NCBI GenBank assembly: GCA_019096195.1
Contig: JAGTXK010000196.1
Location: 62,001 to 126,000 of the forward strand
Direction: 5' to 3'
Length of the DNA stretch: 64,000 bases
DNA from: Boletus sp. NGJ
Lineage: Eukaryota > Basidiomycota > Agaricomycetes > Boletales > Boletaceae
The position numbers and the translations under genes are program-made. Within the stretch, counting starts at the first letter, position 1. Every line of letters starts with the position of its first letter. Of the stretch, positions 47,596-57,864 are shown in pieces. The notes under the pieces were generated by a model, which was given only the letters and a program-made list of their open reading frames with translations, was not told where the DNA came from and did no database searches.

Positions 47596-49820
47596 ATGCG
47601 GTTCGTCAACCAGATACGCAGATGGACGTTTATTTCAGGCATATTTCTGCTGTTCATGCTGGCAGGTCTCTTTGGGGCCAGCCGTGACGGCGAAACTGTC
47701 GACAGAACAACCTCCCGAACTAGCCGGCTCTTATCCAACTGGCTCTCGTCCAAGTCTAAGTCGAGCACTGGTACGATCACCGAGCACCCTATCACCACCC
47801 TCATTGCCGATGCCAAAGCCGCATTCACCGAGCGTCTCACGAAACAGAGCAAGACACTCCCCGAGGCCGTCGAAGAGTACAAGCGTCGCTACGGTCGAGA
47901 TCCGCCTCGGGGATTTGACGACTGGTGGGAGTTTGCAAAGGAACACGACTTCAAGCTCGTGGACGAGTTTGATACCGTCATTAAGGACCTTGCGCCATTT
48001 TGGACATTGAGTGGCGAGGAACTACGCCGGAGAGCTTATCAGGTTCGATTAATTCGTTCTGCTCCAATCAAAATTTGCTCTGACGGTATTGACGACAGAT
48101 GGGACACCTCCCTTCCATCGACCTCGTGCGCATCCAGAACGGCAAAGCGTTTTCGGTCCCTATCCAAAAGACCTACGTAGACGAAGATCGTGGCCACCGA
48201 TCCCTTGGGTTCCGTGACCTGATCGAAAAGTTTCAAGACAAGGTACATGCAAGACATGTGCGTCGCTCTGGAAGCGGTGCTGATTCTGTTTGTAGCTGCC
48301 CGACATGGACGTCGCGATAAACTCGAAAGCAGAAGGTCGGGTGCTCGTCCCTTGGGAGCATGTTCAATTCCCCAATCTCACGCAACAAGACTCTTCTGGT
48401 ATGTACTGATCGCTTTGCGCTTGATCCATTCATTAGGCGGCCAATCCAGGCGGCGTGACGTCGATGGTGGGTGACTTCACTCCCGATTGGAAAGATCAAG
48501 GCAATGTATGGGAAGCATACCGACGCACGTGTCCTCCCGATGCGTCAGCACGACGACTGTACAGCTCATATCGTAACTTCAACGCTCAGAAAAGAAATGC
48601 GCTCTTGGGACCGTCGCAAGGCTTGGACGATCCATTCGCGTTTGCCAAGACCGTTGACAATGAATACGATTTCTGCGAGAACCCGTGGGCTCATTATAAT
48701 CAGGGACACTTTTTCTCAGATTGGAGAACGGTTCCTGTGCTCTATCCTGTATTTTCACCCTCCAAACCCAAGGGGTTTGCAGATATCAGGATACCGAGTC
48801 ACTACTATCACAGAGGGAACCACAAGTACACATATGCATGGGACGCTAAGCACAGGAAGGTTAAAGAAATTGACGACATGGAAATGCCTTGGGATCAGAA
48901 GAGCGATCTCGTTTTCTGGCGCGGTGCCACAACTGGAGGGGGAAGCACGCCGCCAGGGTTTGCGCCAAATTTCCAGCGGCACAGGTACTTGGCTTGCTTA
49001 GACATACTAGTGGACTCACCACGAACCGCACTTCTCACAGATTCCTCCGCATGGCACATGAAAGCAGCACTGCCAATGTGACGATCGTGCATGCCTCCCC
49101 CTTGCGGCCTGACACATTCATTTCAACCACCGTCCCCGCCAAAGACCTCAACAACGATATCATGGACGTAGCGTTCGTCGCCGCCTCTGGCAGCTACCCT
49201 GGCGGCGAAGCCGCACTGCGCAGATTACACCGTTTTGGAGATCCGGTGCCACTCGGTAAACATTGGTCGTACAAATATCTGGTTGATCTGGATGGGATGT
49301 CGTATTCGGGACGTTTCATGGCATTGATGGCATCGGACAGCGCCGTGCTCAAGTCGACGGTGTACAAGGAATTCTATTCAGATTGGATACAACCTTGGTG
49401 TGTTCCATCGGTGTTCACATTTTCGTGTCGGGGATTGATGCGTATCTCTGCTTGAGGTTGCATTATATACCTGTTTCGGCGTCATATTCTGAGATTTACA
49501 ACATCCATGCGTATTTCTCTGGGCCTTCGGCGTCGACGATGAAGATTGCAAACACGACGGTGCGGCGAACTGAATGGGAGGCAATGAAGGATGAAAGAGA
49601 CGCACAGTTGCGACAGATCGCGCGGGCTGGGAAGCAGTGGAGGAAAACAATCGGGAGAACGATCGACATGGAAGGTTCGTCCTTCAACTATTCACATCTC
49701 GAGCTTGTGATGTGGTTTCGAGATTGGCTGACTTGACGAATAGTGTATGTCTATCGATTGTGCTTGGAATATGCGAGGCTTTGGGCAGATGATCGTGATG
49801 CGATGAGTTTTGTACTGTGA
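47596..49820 (+). CDS. GT90 (CAP10-like) glycosyltransferase, copy 2
   Basis: The ATG at 47596, after CTGCAG, gives a type II anchor (IFLLFMLAGLFGA) and a slightly longer stem than copy 1 (SRTSRLLSNWLSSKSKSSTG). The exons then repeat copy 1: MGHLPSIDLVRIQNGKAFSV, LPDMDVAINSKAEGRVLVPW, GDFTPDWKDQGNVWEAYRR, FWRGATTGGGSTPPGFAPN, the intron-spanning QRHR/FLRMAHESS, LHRFGDPVPLGKHW (frame intact), FMALMASDSAVLKSTVYKEF and the C-terminal VYVYRLCLEYARLWADD. At least six introns at the same sites as the other copies. No frame break was seen. Acceptor and linkage are not predictable; xylosyl transfer is a family-based possibility. Confidence 0.88.
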
Positions 49821-50227
49821 TGGAGCTCTACTTACGTGAGTTGTTAACTTTTCCCGCTACGGTATAGTAGTAAAATGGATTCTATGCCGTGGCTGCGTTT
49901 GGTTCGTTTTGGCAGCTGTGGTTCATTTCCGCCTTTATGTTTATATATGTTTACATTACTGTAATGATCACCTCAGAATGGACATGATGCTCTCGTTATG
50001 TACAGTTCGTTTTTCTAATATCTTGGATAGTAACATGTCTCACCGCTCCGATCGGATACATTAACCGGCCCTGCAAAGGCACAGACCGCCGCATCAGGGC
50101 ATCGGGCCAGGTTGAACAAGCCCACTCCAGGTTCAAGTGAGGCCTGATACACGCATCACCGATTTGCCTCATAGACAGGCGGTCACCAGATTATTCTCAA
50201 CCACTCACCTGACAACCTTGATAGCAG
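49821..50227. other. Spacer between GT90 copy 2 and the GT61 gene
   Basis: The first 200 bp repeat part of the GT90 3' flank (TCAGAATGGACATG, also after copy 1). The rest is the 5' flank of the GT61 gene. No other gene was seen. Confidence 0.5.
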
Positions 50228-52003
50228 ATGCTCAAGTCCACAGTCTCAGCGCCAACAAAACGCGAATGCTTTTTCATCGCTCTCCTACTCCTCGCACTGC
50301 TCTCGCTGTTTAGTGCAAGTGATGTTCGGGAGTCACGCATTTCACGCCTAGTTCCGGAATATGTCGTCCAGAAATATCACTCTGATCTTGACTCTGCCTC
50401 GCCAGACATCGACATCGAAATACCCGTCTACCGAATCAGAGCGTTGGCGCACGCGTGTAACGTGGCCCTCCAACCAGGTGCCATCAACAACCATAGTCTC
50501 TCATGTCCCTGGTGCGTAATCCGATTTACAACTCGATTGACTATAAACCCCTGTATTCAAGGCTGGACGATATTTGACAACTTGTTCTTGCTGAATGGGA
50601 CCGTCTATGTCGTCACTGACGACCTAGAGTCCGTTCCAGAACGCAAGACCATCACGTCGTCAGGCGTCAGGATAGCCGACGGTCCCGAGTCTGTCGCAAC
50701 CCGTTTACCAACTGACCGCGACATTCGCGTTATCACCATCGACGAAGCACAAGAACTCTTTGGAACGAGTGCAGATCTTATGGATGGAATGACGGTGCGT
50801 GGTTCTTGACAGTAAACGCACCTCATCTAACGCTCGATTCAGTGGATCCTCAACGATCCATCACAATAGTATGCATATTCATATTAACTGCGACGCATCA
50901 CCTTACTGAATTGCGGCATGATTAGCATCACACACTACTATCATTGGTCTGCCGAGCTCTTCTTTGGACTCTGGCGGACGTACTCTTCATTGGACCCCTT
51001 TATCTCCGCTGATGGATCGTCCTCACTCCCCGCCCTACGTCGTATCTGGTTCGTCCACGCAGAAGCCGACCGTTGGAGAGACTACGCCTCAATGAACCAA
51101 TGGGTTCTCCGCAGCGTCTTCCCCTCCGTCACTGCTGAATACTCCGCGGATTGGCAAGACCGGGCGGAGATGGGGCGGCCAGTGATCCTCGATCGTGTTG
51201 TCTTCTCCGATCGCGCAGCTGCGATAAATGGCAAAACCCAGAAGAAAACAGGACGCATCGCGGCCGAGGCGTTTGCACTGCCGGGAAGTGTGCACTGGTG
51301 GACCACGATCCGCGGTGCCGTGACGAAATTCAGTCGGCTGGACGAGGGTTTTAATGATGGAGGATCAAAACTAGTCATCACCTATATCTCACGTCAGGAA
51401 TGGGGCCGACGTAAGCTGATCCCGGAGGACCACGAGAAGCTTGTGGAGGAGCTGTACAAGTTGCGTGATCAGCATGGGGTTGAGGTGAATGTCGTCAGCA
51501 TGGATAAGCTTTCTCATGCGGAACAGTTCAGGTTAGCTGCGCGGACGACGGTGAGTGCACGGCATCTCAGGTGATCACCAGACACGACTAATCGACTGGG
51601 TCGACCTACCGGCGGAATCACTTTTGGGGGGCAGATCATGATGGGTGTGCATGGTAACGGATTGACGTCCCTCGTGTGGATGAAAGCCCAACCCACAATC
51701 GACGGTGATCGAGTTCTTCTACCCAAACGGATTCGCACGCGATTACGAGTACACTGCGCGATCACTGGGGATGGTACACTATGGTGTTTGGAATGACAAG
51801 TGCGTATTACCGTATTGCGTCGCTACGTCTGTTCATTTTCATGATGTCACTTGAATCCACTTGACAGGACGTTCACGAACCCCGAAGTGCCGCGGGTCGA
51901 CTATCCAGAAGGGTTCCAGGGGAATAGCATACCGCTAAATGGTGAGGTTGTCGCGAAGCTTTGTAGAGAGAGACTGCAATTACCTGCCTCCACCGAACAC
52001 TGA
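50228..52003 (+). pseudogene. GT61 (DUF563) glycosyltransferase with one frameshift near the C-terminus
   Basis: The ATG at 50228 gives a type II anchor (FFIALLLLALLSLFSAS). After an intron, GWTIFDNLFLLNGTVYVVTD is a GT61 hallmark. Then ISITHYYHWSAELFFGLWRT, FVHAEADRWRDYASMNQWVL, DRVVFSDRAAA, LVITYISRQEWGRRKL, VNVVSMDKLSHAEQFRLAA and MMGVHGNGLTSLVWMK (the GT61 HGxGLT block). Right after this, at about 51681-51692, GAAAGCCCAACCCA has one base more than needed: the expected continuation NPQSTVIEFFYPNGFARDYE lies one frame over, then YTARSLGMVHYGVWNDK and a last exon ending LCRERLQLPASTEH (stop 52001). Either a recent pseudogene or a sequence error. It sits between GT90 copies 2 and 3. Confidence 0.8.
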
Positions 52004-52524
52004 GTGCCAGACCGCGTGGTCGGGTTCTAGGTCAATATTTCTTGTCCGCGGCTGGTAACGTTGAGGTATTTCTTGACGATCTATGTAATGCATACTATGA
52101 GACTTGATGATGCAAAGCTTATAGCTTCTAACCCTTGTACTCAGTTTTGGTCTGAAGACTGTATCTTGCCACTTGCCACTGGTGACCAATCCGTGTATGA
52201 CAATCGGGCAAGCCGTCAATAGATCTACTAGCTAAATGTTCGGTCGAGCGGTTTCCTAAGGTCACCGTTGCAGTATCATCATAATAGGCTTTAATTACCA
52301 GGCTCCAGCAGCGCGAGATTTCGCTTCCCAGGTCTCTGCGGCACTGCGCTCGTCCGTCGCGCTATTAAGTAAGGTACTATGAGTCACCAGCATCTATACA
52401 CCGTATACAACGGTCCCGATCGCTCTGATGCGCCCGGCACGGCCTTGACTCGGAATTCAACGCGCTCATCATGTCGTCGCGCCCACTTGTATCGCGCCAA
52501 GGCCCATCCCAGCCCTTAACATCA
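52004..52524. other. GT61 3' flank
   Basis: No recognisable gene. The same is true of 52692-53329 between the MITE-like element and the inverted repeat, where short frames such as 52871-53116 have no conserved features. Confidence 0.4.
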
Positions 52525-52691
52525 CTAGATGCGTCAATCGCTCTATCCCCAAAGAAAAGTGGTGGTACTATGTACGTAGGCTGTGTATTATACATGGTTA
52601 CTAGATACGCTCTATGAGCGTATCTAGTAACTGTATGTATTACGCACCGTAATTCAATCTTCGGGGATAGAGCGAAAAACGCGTATCTAGG
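52525..52691. mobile_element. Palindromic MITE-like element (fold-back DNA transposon remnant)
   Basis: Terminal inverted repeats of about 26-28 bp: left CTAGATGCGTCAATCGCTCT-ATCCCC (52525-52550), right end reading inward CTAGATACGCGTTTTTCGCT-CTATCCCC (complement of 52663-52690). The centre holds a perfect 15 bp hairpin, GTTACTAGATACGCT and its complement, around a 5 nt loop (52597-52631). The CTAGATACGC core occurs at both ends and in the middle. No coding capacity and no clear target-site duplication. Size and symmetry fit a non-autonomous DNA transposon. Confidence 0.78.
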
Positions 52692-53329
52692 TCCTTACAT
52701 ACAGACATGAGCCAGGTGAACGGTGGGGAAAGAGCGAACACAGGAAAACTCGAAATCGAAAATTATACAGTCTCTTCAAAAAATGATAGCTCACTCATGA
52801 TCGATTCTACTGGCGATCAACGAGTACAATTTAAATATTACAGATAGGCTACCAGTCCATATCCACAGACATGAAAAACCGGGCCATGGAACTCTTGAAC
52901 GACAGGTGGACAGGGATCGAGGTTGCAGAGGTACTTGTAATTAGTTGGAGTATCAATGAGAAGTCTTTGATGATGCGAAGACAAGTTAATCCTCGCAGCG
53001 TGCTTCGAGAATACTTAATACCGCACATGGAAGATGTACGAGCCCTCATCGGGGGCGAGTCAGCTCGCGGGAGCATTTCTGAGTTTTTTTTTTTGTGGTG
53101 GACAGACAGCCGGTAGTATCCCTACTTTCTCAATCTCAGGATTCTGGACTGATACCATTACTGCTCCTTTATCTTCAAGTTTCAAAGCTCAAAACAGCCC
53201 CGTATTAGATTTGATTCAACATTTGACACTCGAGCGAGAGAGGCCCTAATGGACCTCTCTCAGTACTTATGGCGGGCAAAAGGACCTTAATTGGTAGTCT
53301 GTGGCTTTCGTTGAAGTTTGTATACATGT

Positions 53330-53600
53330 CCGTCATGGCTGGCCCTTTTGAAAAAGATCTGCCTGCATGAACAGCAGAAATACGCACGCAACAAACATCC
53401 ATCTGCATATCTGGTCGACATACCACATTTCGATTGTCAGTTGCTGGTTAGTAACCAAGTTGTGATGGACACCAGAAAATGCGCCAAGTCAGTAATGATG
53501 TGAACTGGTGCAGACTCTACTTGCAAGTGTCATGACCTTCTCCTTGGTGCTGTGTCGTGCCTGGAAGCCCTGGCTTGACAGGGCATCATGGGCCCGGGCC
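53330..53600 (-). pseudogene. Inverted, truncated 5' end of a fourth GT90 gene
   Basis: Read on the minus strand, this is the shared GT90 promoter (CTTGGTTACTAACCAGCAACTGACA) followed by an N-terminus like that of the full copies: MWYVDQICRWMFVACVFLLF and then MQADLFQKGQP before sequence identity ends. Copy 3 has MRYVDQRRGW...FLLFMLAGHFGA at the same place. Only the start and signal anchor survive. Confidence 0.8.
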
Positions 53601-53855
53601 TGGCATGATCTTGTTATAGTAGATCAGCGTGACGAAGAGGTTTCATGAAAGACATACCTGATTCCACCCTTGACACAGACACTCACACCAGCTTATTCGT
53701 TTACTTGTCACTAGTCCATGGTCAGAATCTGACTCCAGAAACTCGAGCTGCAACTTGAAGCGAGCATCCTTAGTTCTGTTGGCGCACCGTGCGTCAACTC
53801 AGCAGGTTATTTCCGAAGTTGATGTCCACGCCACCAAACCGGCGTTTGAAATTTC

Positions 53856-53887
<32 letters not shown>

Positions 53888-54915
53888 CAAATTCTATAGC
53901 AGCGTCCTCCGCGCATCCCTGGACCCGAGGTTGGTCTACACGAAACTCCCCTTATTGGCAGAAAATTGTTTAAAAAGACTTGTAAACAAATTTAGCGTAC
54001 AGTGCAATATTGTCTGCACACCTATGCCGCTCGTGCCGAAACGCTGTCACATGGTTAAGGTTGGTTCCCACGGGTGTCGGATTTTTTACATTCCCACGCA
54101 TTCTTTTTCTGGGTCCCCTGGAAGGTACAGTCAAATGGACTCGCGACAGGTTTGAGCGCGCATCATTGCGGCGAAGGTTCGGTTCCGCTTCATCACCCAA
54201 CATTCTTCCTATTGATGTAATTGTCCGCTTGCTTAATACCAACAAATGGTCATAATGTTGTTTCAGGTGAGTATTCTTATCAGATATCTATGTCATTAAA
54301 TTCATCATGATGAGCGTTCTTTCGAAACTTAACTATGCCGCGCAATTAGCATGCACACCAAAGCGTTATCACATGATCAATAGTGATACTGTTAGACAGT
54401 CGCGCACGAGTTCTCTTGCTCGGGGTACATTAGGTAAAAATCAAAGTTATCAGCCCCAACTTACAACTAACTATGCCGCTCTTAAGTTTCTGGAGTCAGA
54501 TTCTGATTACGGACTAGTGACAAGTAAGCGAATAAGCCTGCACGTGTTCTGCGTTTAGCGAGGTCAAATCTGGAATGACCATAAAGTCTTTTCGTCACGC
54601 TGACCTACTATAACAAATTCGAGTTAGGCCCAGGCTCACCATTAGGGCATAGTAATCTGATCAGCAAAGGCCTGTCAGGCTGGGCTTCCGGATCAAGCCA
54701 GACACGACACAGCACTAAGGAGGATGAGGTCATGGCACTTGCGAGTGGGTCAGCACCAGCGCAAATCACTACTGACTTCGGCACCTTTTCTGGTGAGTCC
54801 ATCACATCTTGGTCGCTAACCATCAACTGACACAATTCTGCAGATGCGGTACGTCGACCAGAGACGCGGATGGACGTTGATTGCGGGCGTATTTCTGCTG
54901 TTCATGCTGGCAGGT
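53330..54915. repeat. Large inverted repeat: arms about 53330-53755 and 54483-54915
   Basis: The left arm, reverse-complemented, matches the 5' flank and first exon of GT90 copy 3. Shared blocks in order from the outer ends inward are the GT90 start, CACGACACAGCAC, CGTCACGCTGA(T/C)CTACTATAACAA and TTTCTGGAGTCAGATTCTGA with GGACTAGTGACAAGTAA(A/G)CGAATAAGC. The roughly 0.7 kb centre (53756-54482) holds an A13(GAAAA)n stretch and no recognised gene. Confidence 0.8.
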
Positions 54916-57046
54916 CACTTTGGGGCCAGCCATATCAGCGAAACTGCTGACCCAACAACCTCCCGAACAAGCTGGCTCTCGTTCAAGTGGAGCACTGGCA
55001 CGATCACCAAGCACCACCCTATTACCACATTCATAGCTGACGCCAAAGTCGAATTTACCGAGCGTCTCGCGAAACAGAGCAAGACACTCCCCGAGGCAGT
55101 TGCAGAGTACAAGCGCCGCTACGGTCGAGATCCACCGCGGGGATTTGACGACTGGTGGGAGTTTGCAATGGAACACAACTTCAAGCTCGTGGACGAGTTT
55201 GATGCCGTCGTTGAGGACCTTGAGCCATTTTGGACATTGAGCGGCGAGGAGCTGCGTCGTAGAACCTATCAGGTGGGATCGATTTGTTCTGCTCGATTTG
55301 GATCTGCTCTGACGATATTGACAGATGGGGGAACTGCCTTCCATCGACCTCGTGCGCATCCAGAACGGCAAAGCGTCTACCCTCGACATCAAAAAGAACT
55401 ACGTAGATATAGACCGTGGTGTCCGATCCCATGGGTTCCGTACCCTGGTCGAAAGGTTTCAAGACAAGGTGCATGCAAGCTTTGTGCGTCGCTCTGGAAG
55501 CGGTGCTGATTCTGTTTGTAGCTGCCCGACATGGACGTCGCGATAAACTTGAAGGCAGAAGGTCGGGTGCTCGTCCCTTGGGAGCATGTTCAATTCCCCA
55601 ATCTCACGCAACAAGACTCTTCTGGTATGCACTGATCGCTTTGCGCTTGATCCACTCATCAGGCGACTAATGCAGGCGGGGTGAAGTCGATGGTGGGTGA
55701 CTTCACTCCCGATTGGAAAGATCAAGGCAATGTATGGGAAGCATACCGACGCACGTGTCCTCCCGATGCGCCAGCACGACGACTGTATAGCTCGTATCGC
55801 AACTTCAACGCTCAGAAAAGAAATGCGCTTTTAGGACCGTCACACGGCCCAGACGATGCATTCGCGTTTGCCAAGACCGTTGACAATGAATACGATTTCT
55901 GCGAGAATCCGTGGGCTCACTATACTCAGGGACACTTTTTCTCAGATTGGAGAACGGTCCCTGTGCTCTATCCTGTGTTTTCGCCTTCCAAACACAAGGG
56001 GTTTGCAGATATCAGGATACCAAGCCACTACTATCACAAAGGGAGCCGCAAGTACACATATGCATGGGATGCTGAACAGATAAGGGTCAAAGAAGTTGAT
56101 GACATGGAGATGCCTTGGGATCAGAAGAGCGATCTCATCTTTTGGCGTGGTGCCACAACTGGAGGGGGGAGCACACCGCCAGGGTTTGCGCCAAATTACC
56201 AGCGGCACAGGTACTTGGCTTACTTAGACAAACTAGTGGACTTATCGCGAGCCGTACTTCTCACAGATTCCTCCGCATGGCACATGAAAGCTCTACTGCC
56301 AATGTGACGATCGTGCATGCCTCCCCCTTGCGGCCTGACACATTCATTTCGACCACCGTCCCCGCCAAAGACCTCAACAACGATATCATGGACGTGGCGT
56401 TCGTCTCCGCCTCTGGCAGCTACCCTGGTGGCGAAGCCGAACTGCGCAGATTGCACCGTTTTGGAGATTCGGTGCCACTCGGGAAACATTGGTCGTACAA
56501 ATACTTGATCGATCTGGATGGGATGTCGTATTCGGGACGTTTTATGGCATTGATGGCATCGGACAGCGCCGTGCTCAAGTCGACGGTGTACAAGGAATTC
56601 TATTCAGATTGGATACAACCTTGGTATGTTCTATCGGTAGGCACTTCTCCGCGTCGAGGATTGATACGTGTCTCTGCTTCAGGTTGCATTATATACCTGT
56701 TTCGGCGTCATATTCGGAGATTTACAACATCCACGCATATTTCTCTGGGCCTTCGGCGTCAGCGATGAAGATTGCCAACGCGACGATGCGACGAACTGAT
56801 TGGGAATCAGTGAAGGATGAAAGGGACGCACAGCTGCGACAGATCGCGCGGGCTGGGAAGCAGTGGAGGAATACGATCGGGAGAAAGATTGACATGGAAG
56901 GTTCGTCCTTCAACTATTCACATCTCGAGCTTGTGATGTGGTTTCGAGATTGGCTGACCTGACGAATAGTGTACGCCTATCGATTGTGCTTGGAGTATGC
57001 GAGGCTTTGGGCAGATGATCGAGATACGATGAGTTTTGTACTATGA
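54844..57046 (+). CDS. GT90 (CAP10-like) glycosyltransferase, copy 3
   Basis: The ATG at 54844 gives a type II anchor (LIAGVFLLFMLAGHFGA) and a stem like copy 1. All catalytic blocks of copies 1 and 2 are present in a consistent frame: RRYGRDPPRGFDDWWEFAME, GDFTPDWKDQGNVWEAYRR, DLIFWRGATTGGGSTPPGF, LHRFGDSVPLGKHWSYKYLI, DLDGMSYSGRFMALMASDS, LHYIPVSASYSEIYNIHAYF. It ends at the TGA at 57044. Compared with the other copies, the site after the WIQPW block has changed intron sequence (GTATGTTCTATCGG, later ACTTCTCCGCGTCGAGG), and AYRLCLEYARLWADDRDTMS replaces VYRLC. It is probably functional. Confidence 0.88.
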
Positions 57047-57864
57047 TATCCTTGACATTGCCCTACTTATGTGGGTTGTCGACTTCAAGGTCTTTCCCTA
57101 GAGTCACGGCATGCGCGATTGAATCGTCACTTATACTATCTAGCATTACGTCGTTGTAAGTTCGATATCTTGGATTAAATAGATCTTCATAACTATTTTC
57201 TTTGATGATACTGTGCCTCACCACCATGATCTGCTCGACCGTAAACAGTTTGTCTTTGATGGCCAGGTGTAGTCTAGCAATTCCCAAGGCACATCGTACC
57301 AACTTCAAGTTGAATATGCATAACAGTTCATCGATCTACTTTCAGGATTACCCTGATCGGCTGGTAAGTGAGTTCGGTTCGGCGCGTATTGCCAAACCTC
57401 GAGAAGAGCGTTGGCAGGAAGTCGAGTCACTCGGGCAAGCTACTATGACCCTGGGCCGGACCCTAACCTGTCACTAGAGTTGGGGATTCACTAGCAAGAT
57501 GCTGGCTTGTGGAGTCCAATGACCACTGGCAACTCCCTCCACGCTACACCCGTCCTTGTACACCCCGTCACCACATAACACGCTCGACACATACATATGG
57601 TCCTCAGCTGGCTAGCCAAGCAGACACTTTACCCATGGGAATATCATTGAAACTCCAGTGCAGTGGCAGGTGCCAATCTCTGTCATGTGAAACCAGTTTC
57701 GATGGTTCAGCTCGTGACGCACGGACATTCTTTGAGCCCGGTTGCTTGAAGCACATCGCTTAGGAGGACGATTCCCGCCCAATCGCCATCGTTTAAACCG
57801 AACTGACAAGACGTTATCGCAGACTCGTCACCCGTTCAACGGAACTTCAACCACACCATCACCA
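57047..57864. other. Intergenic, no recognisable gene
   Basis: The 3' flank of GT90 copy 3 (TATGTGGGTTGTCGACTTC is shared with the copy 1 flank) followed by the promoter of the MFS gene. Frames near 57202-57477 and 57509-57763 have no motifs. Confidence 0.45.
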
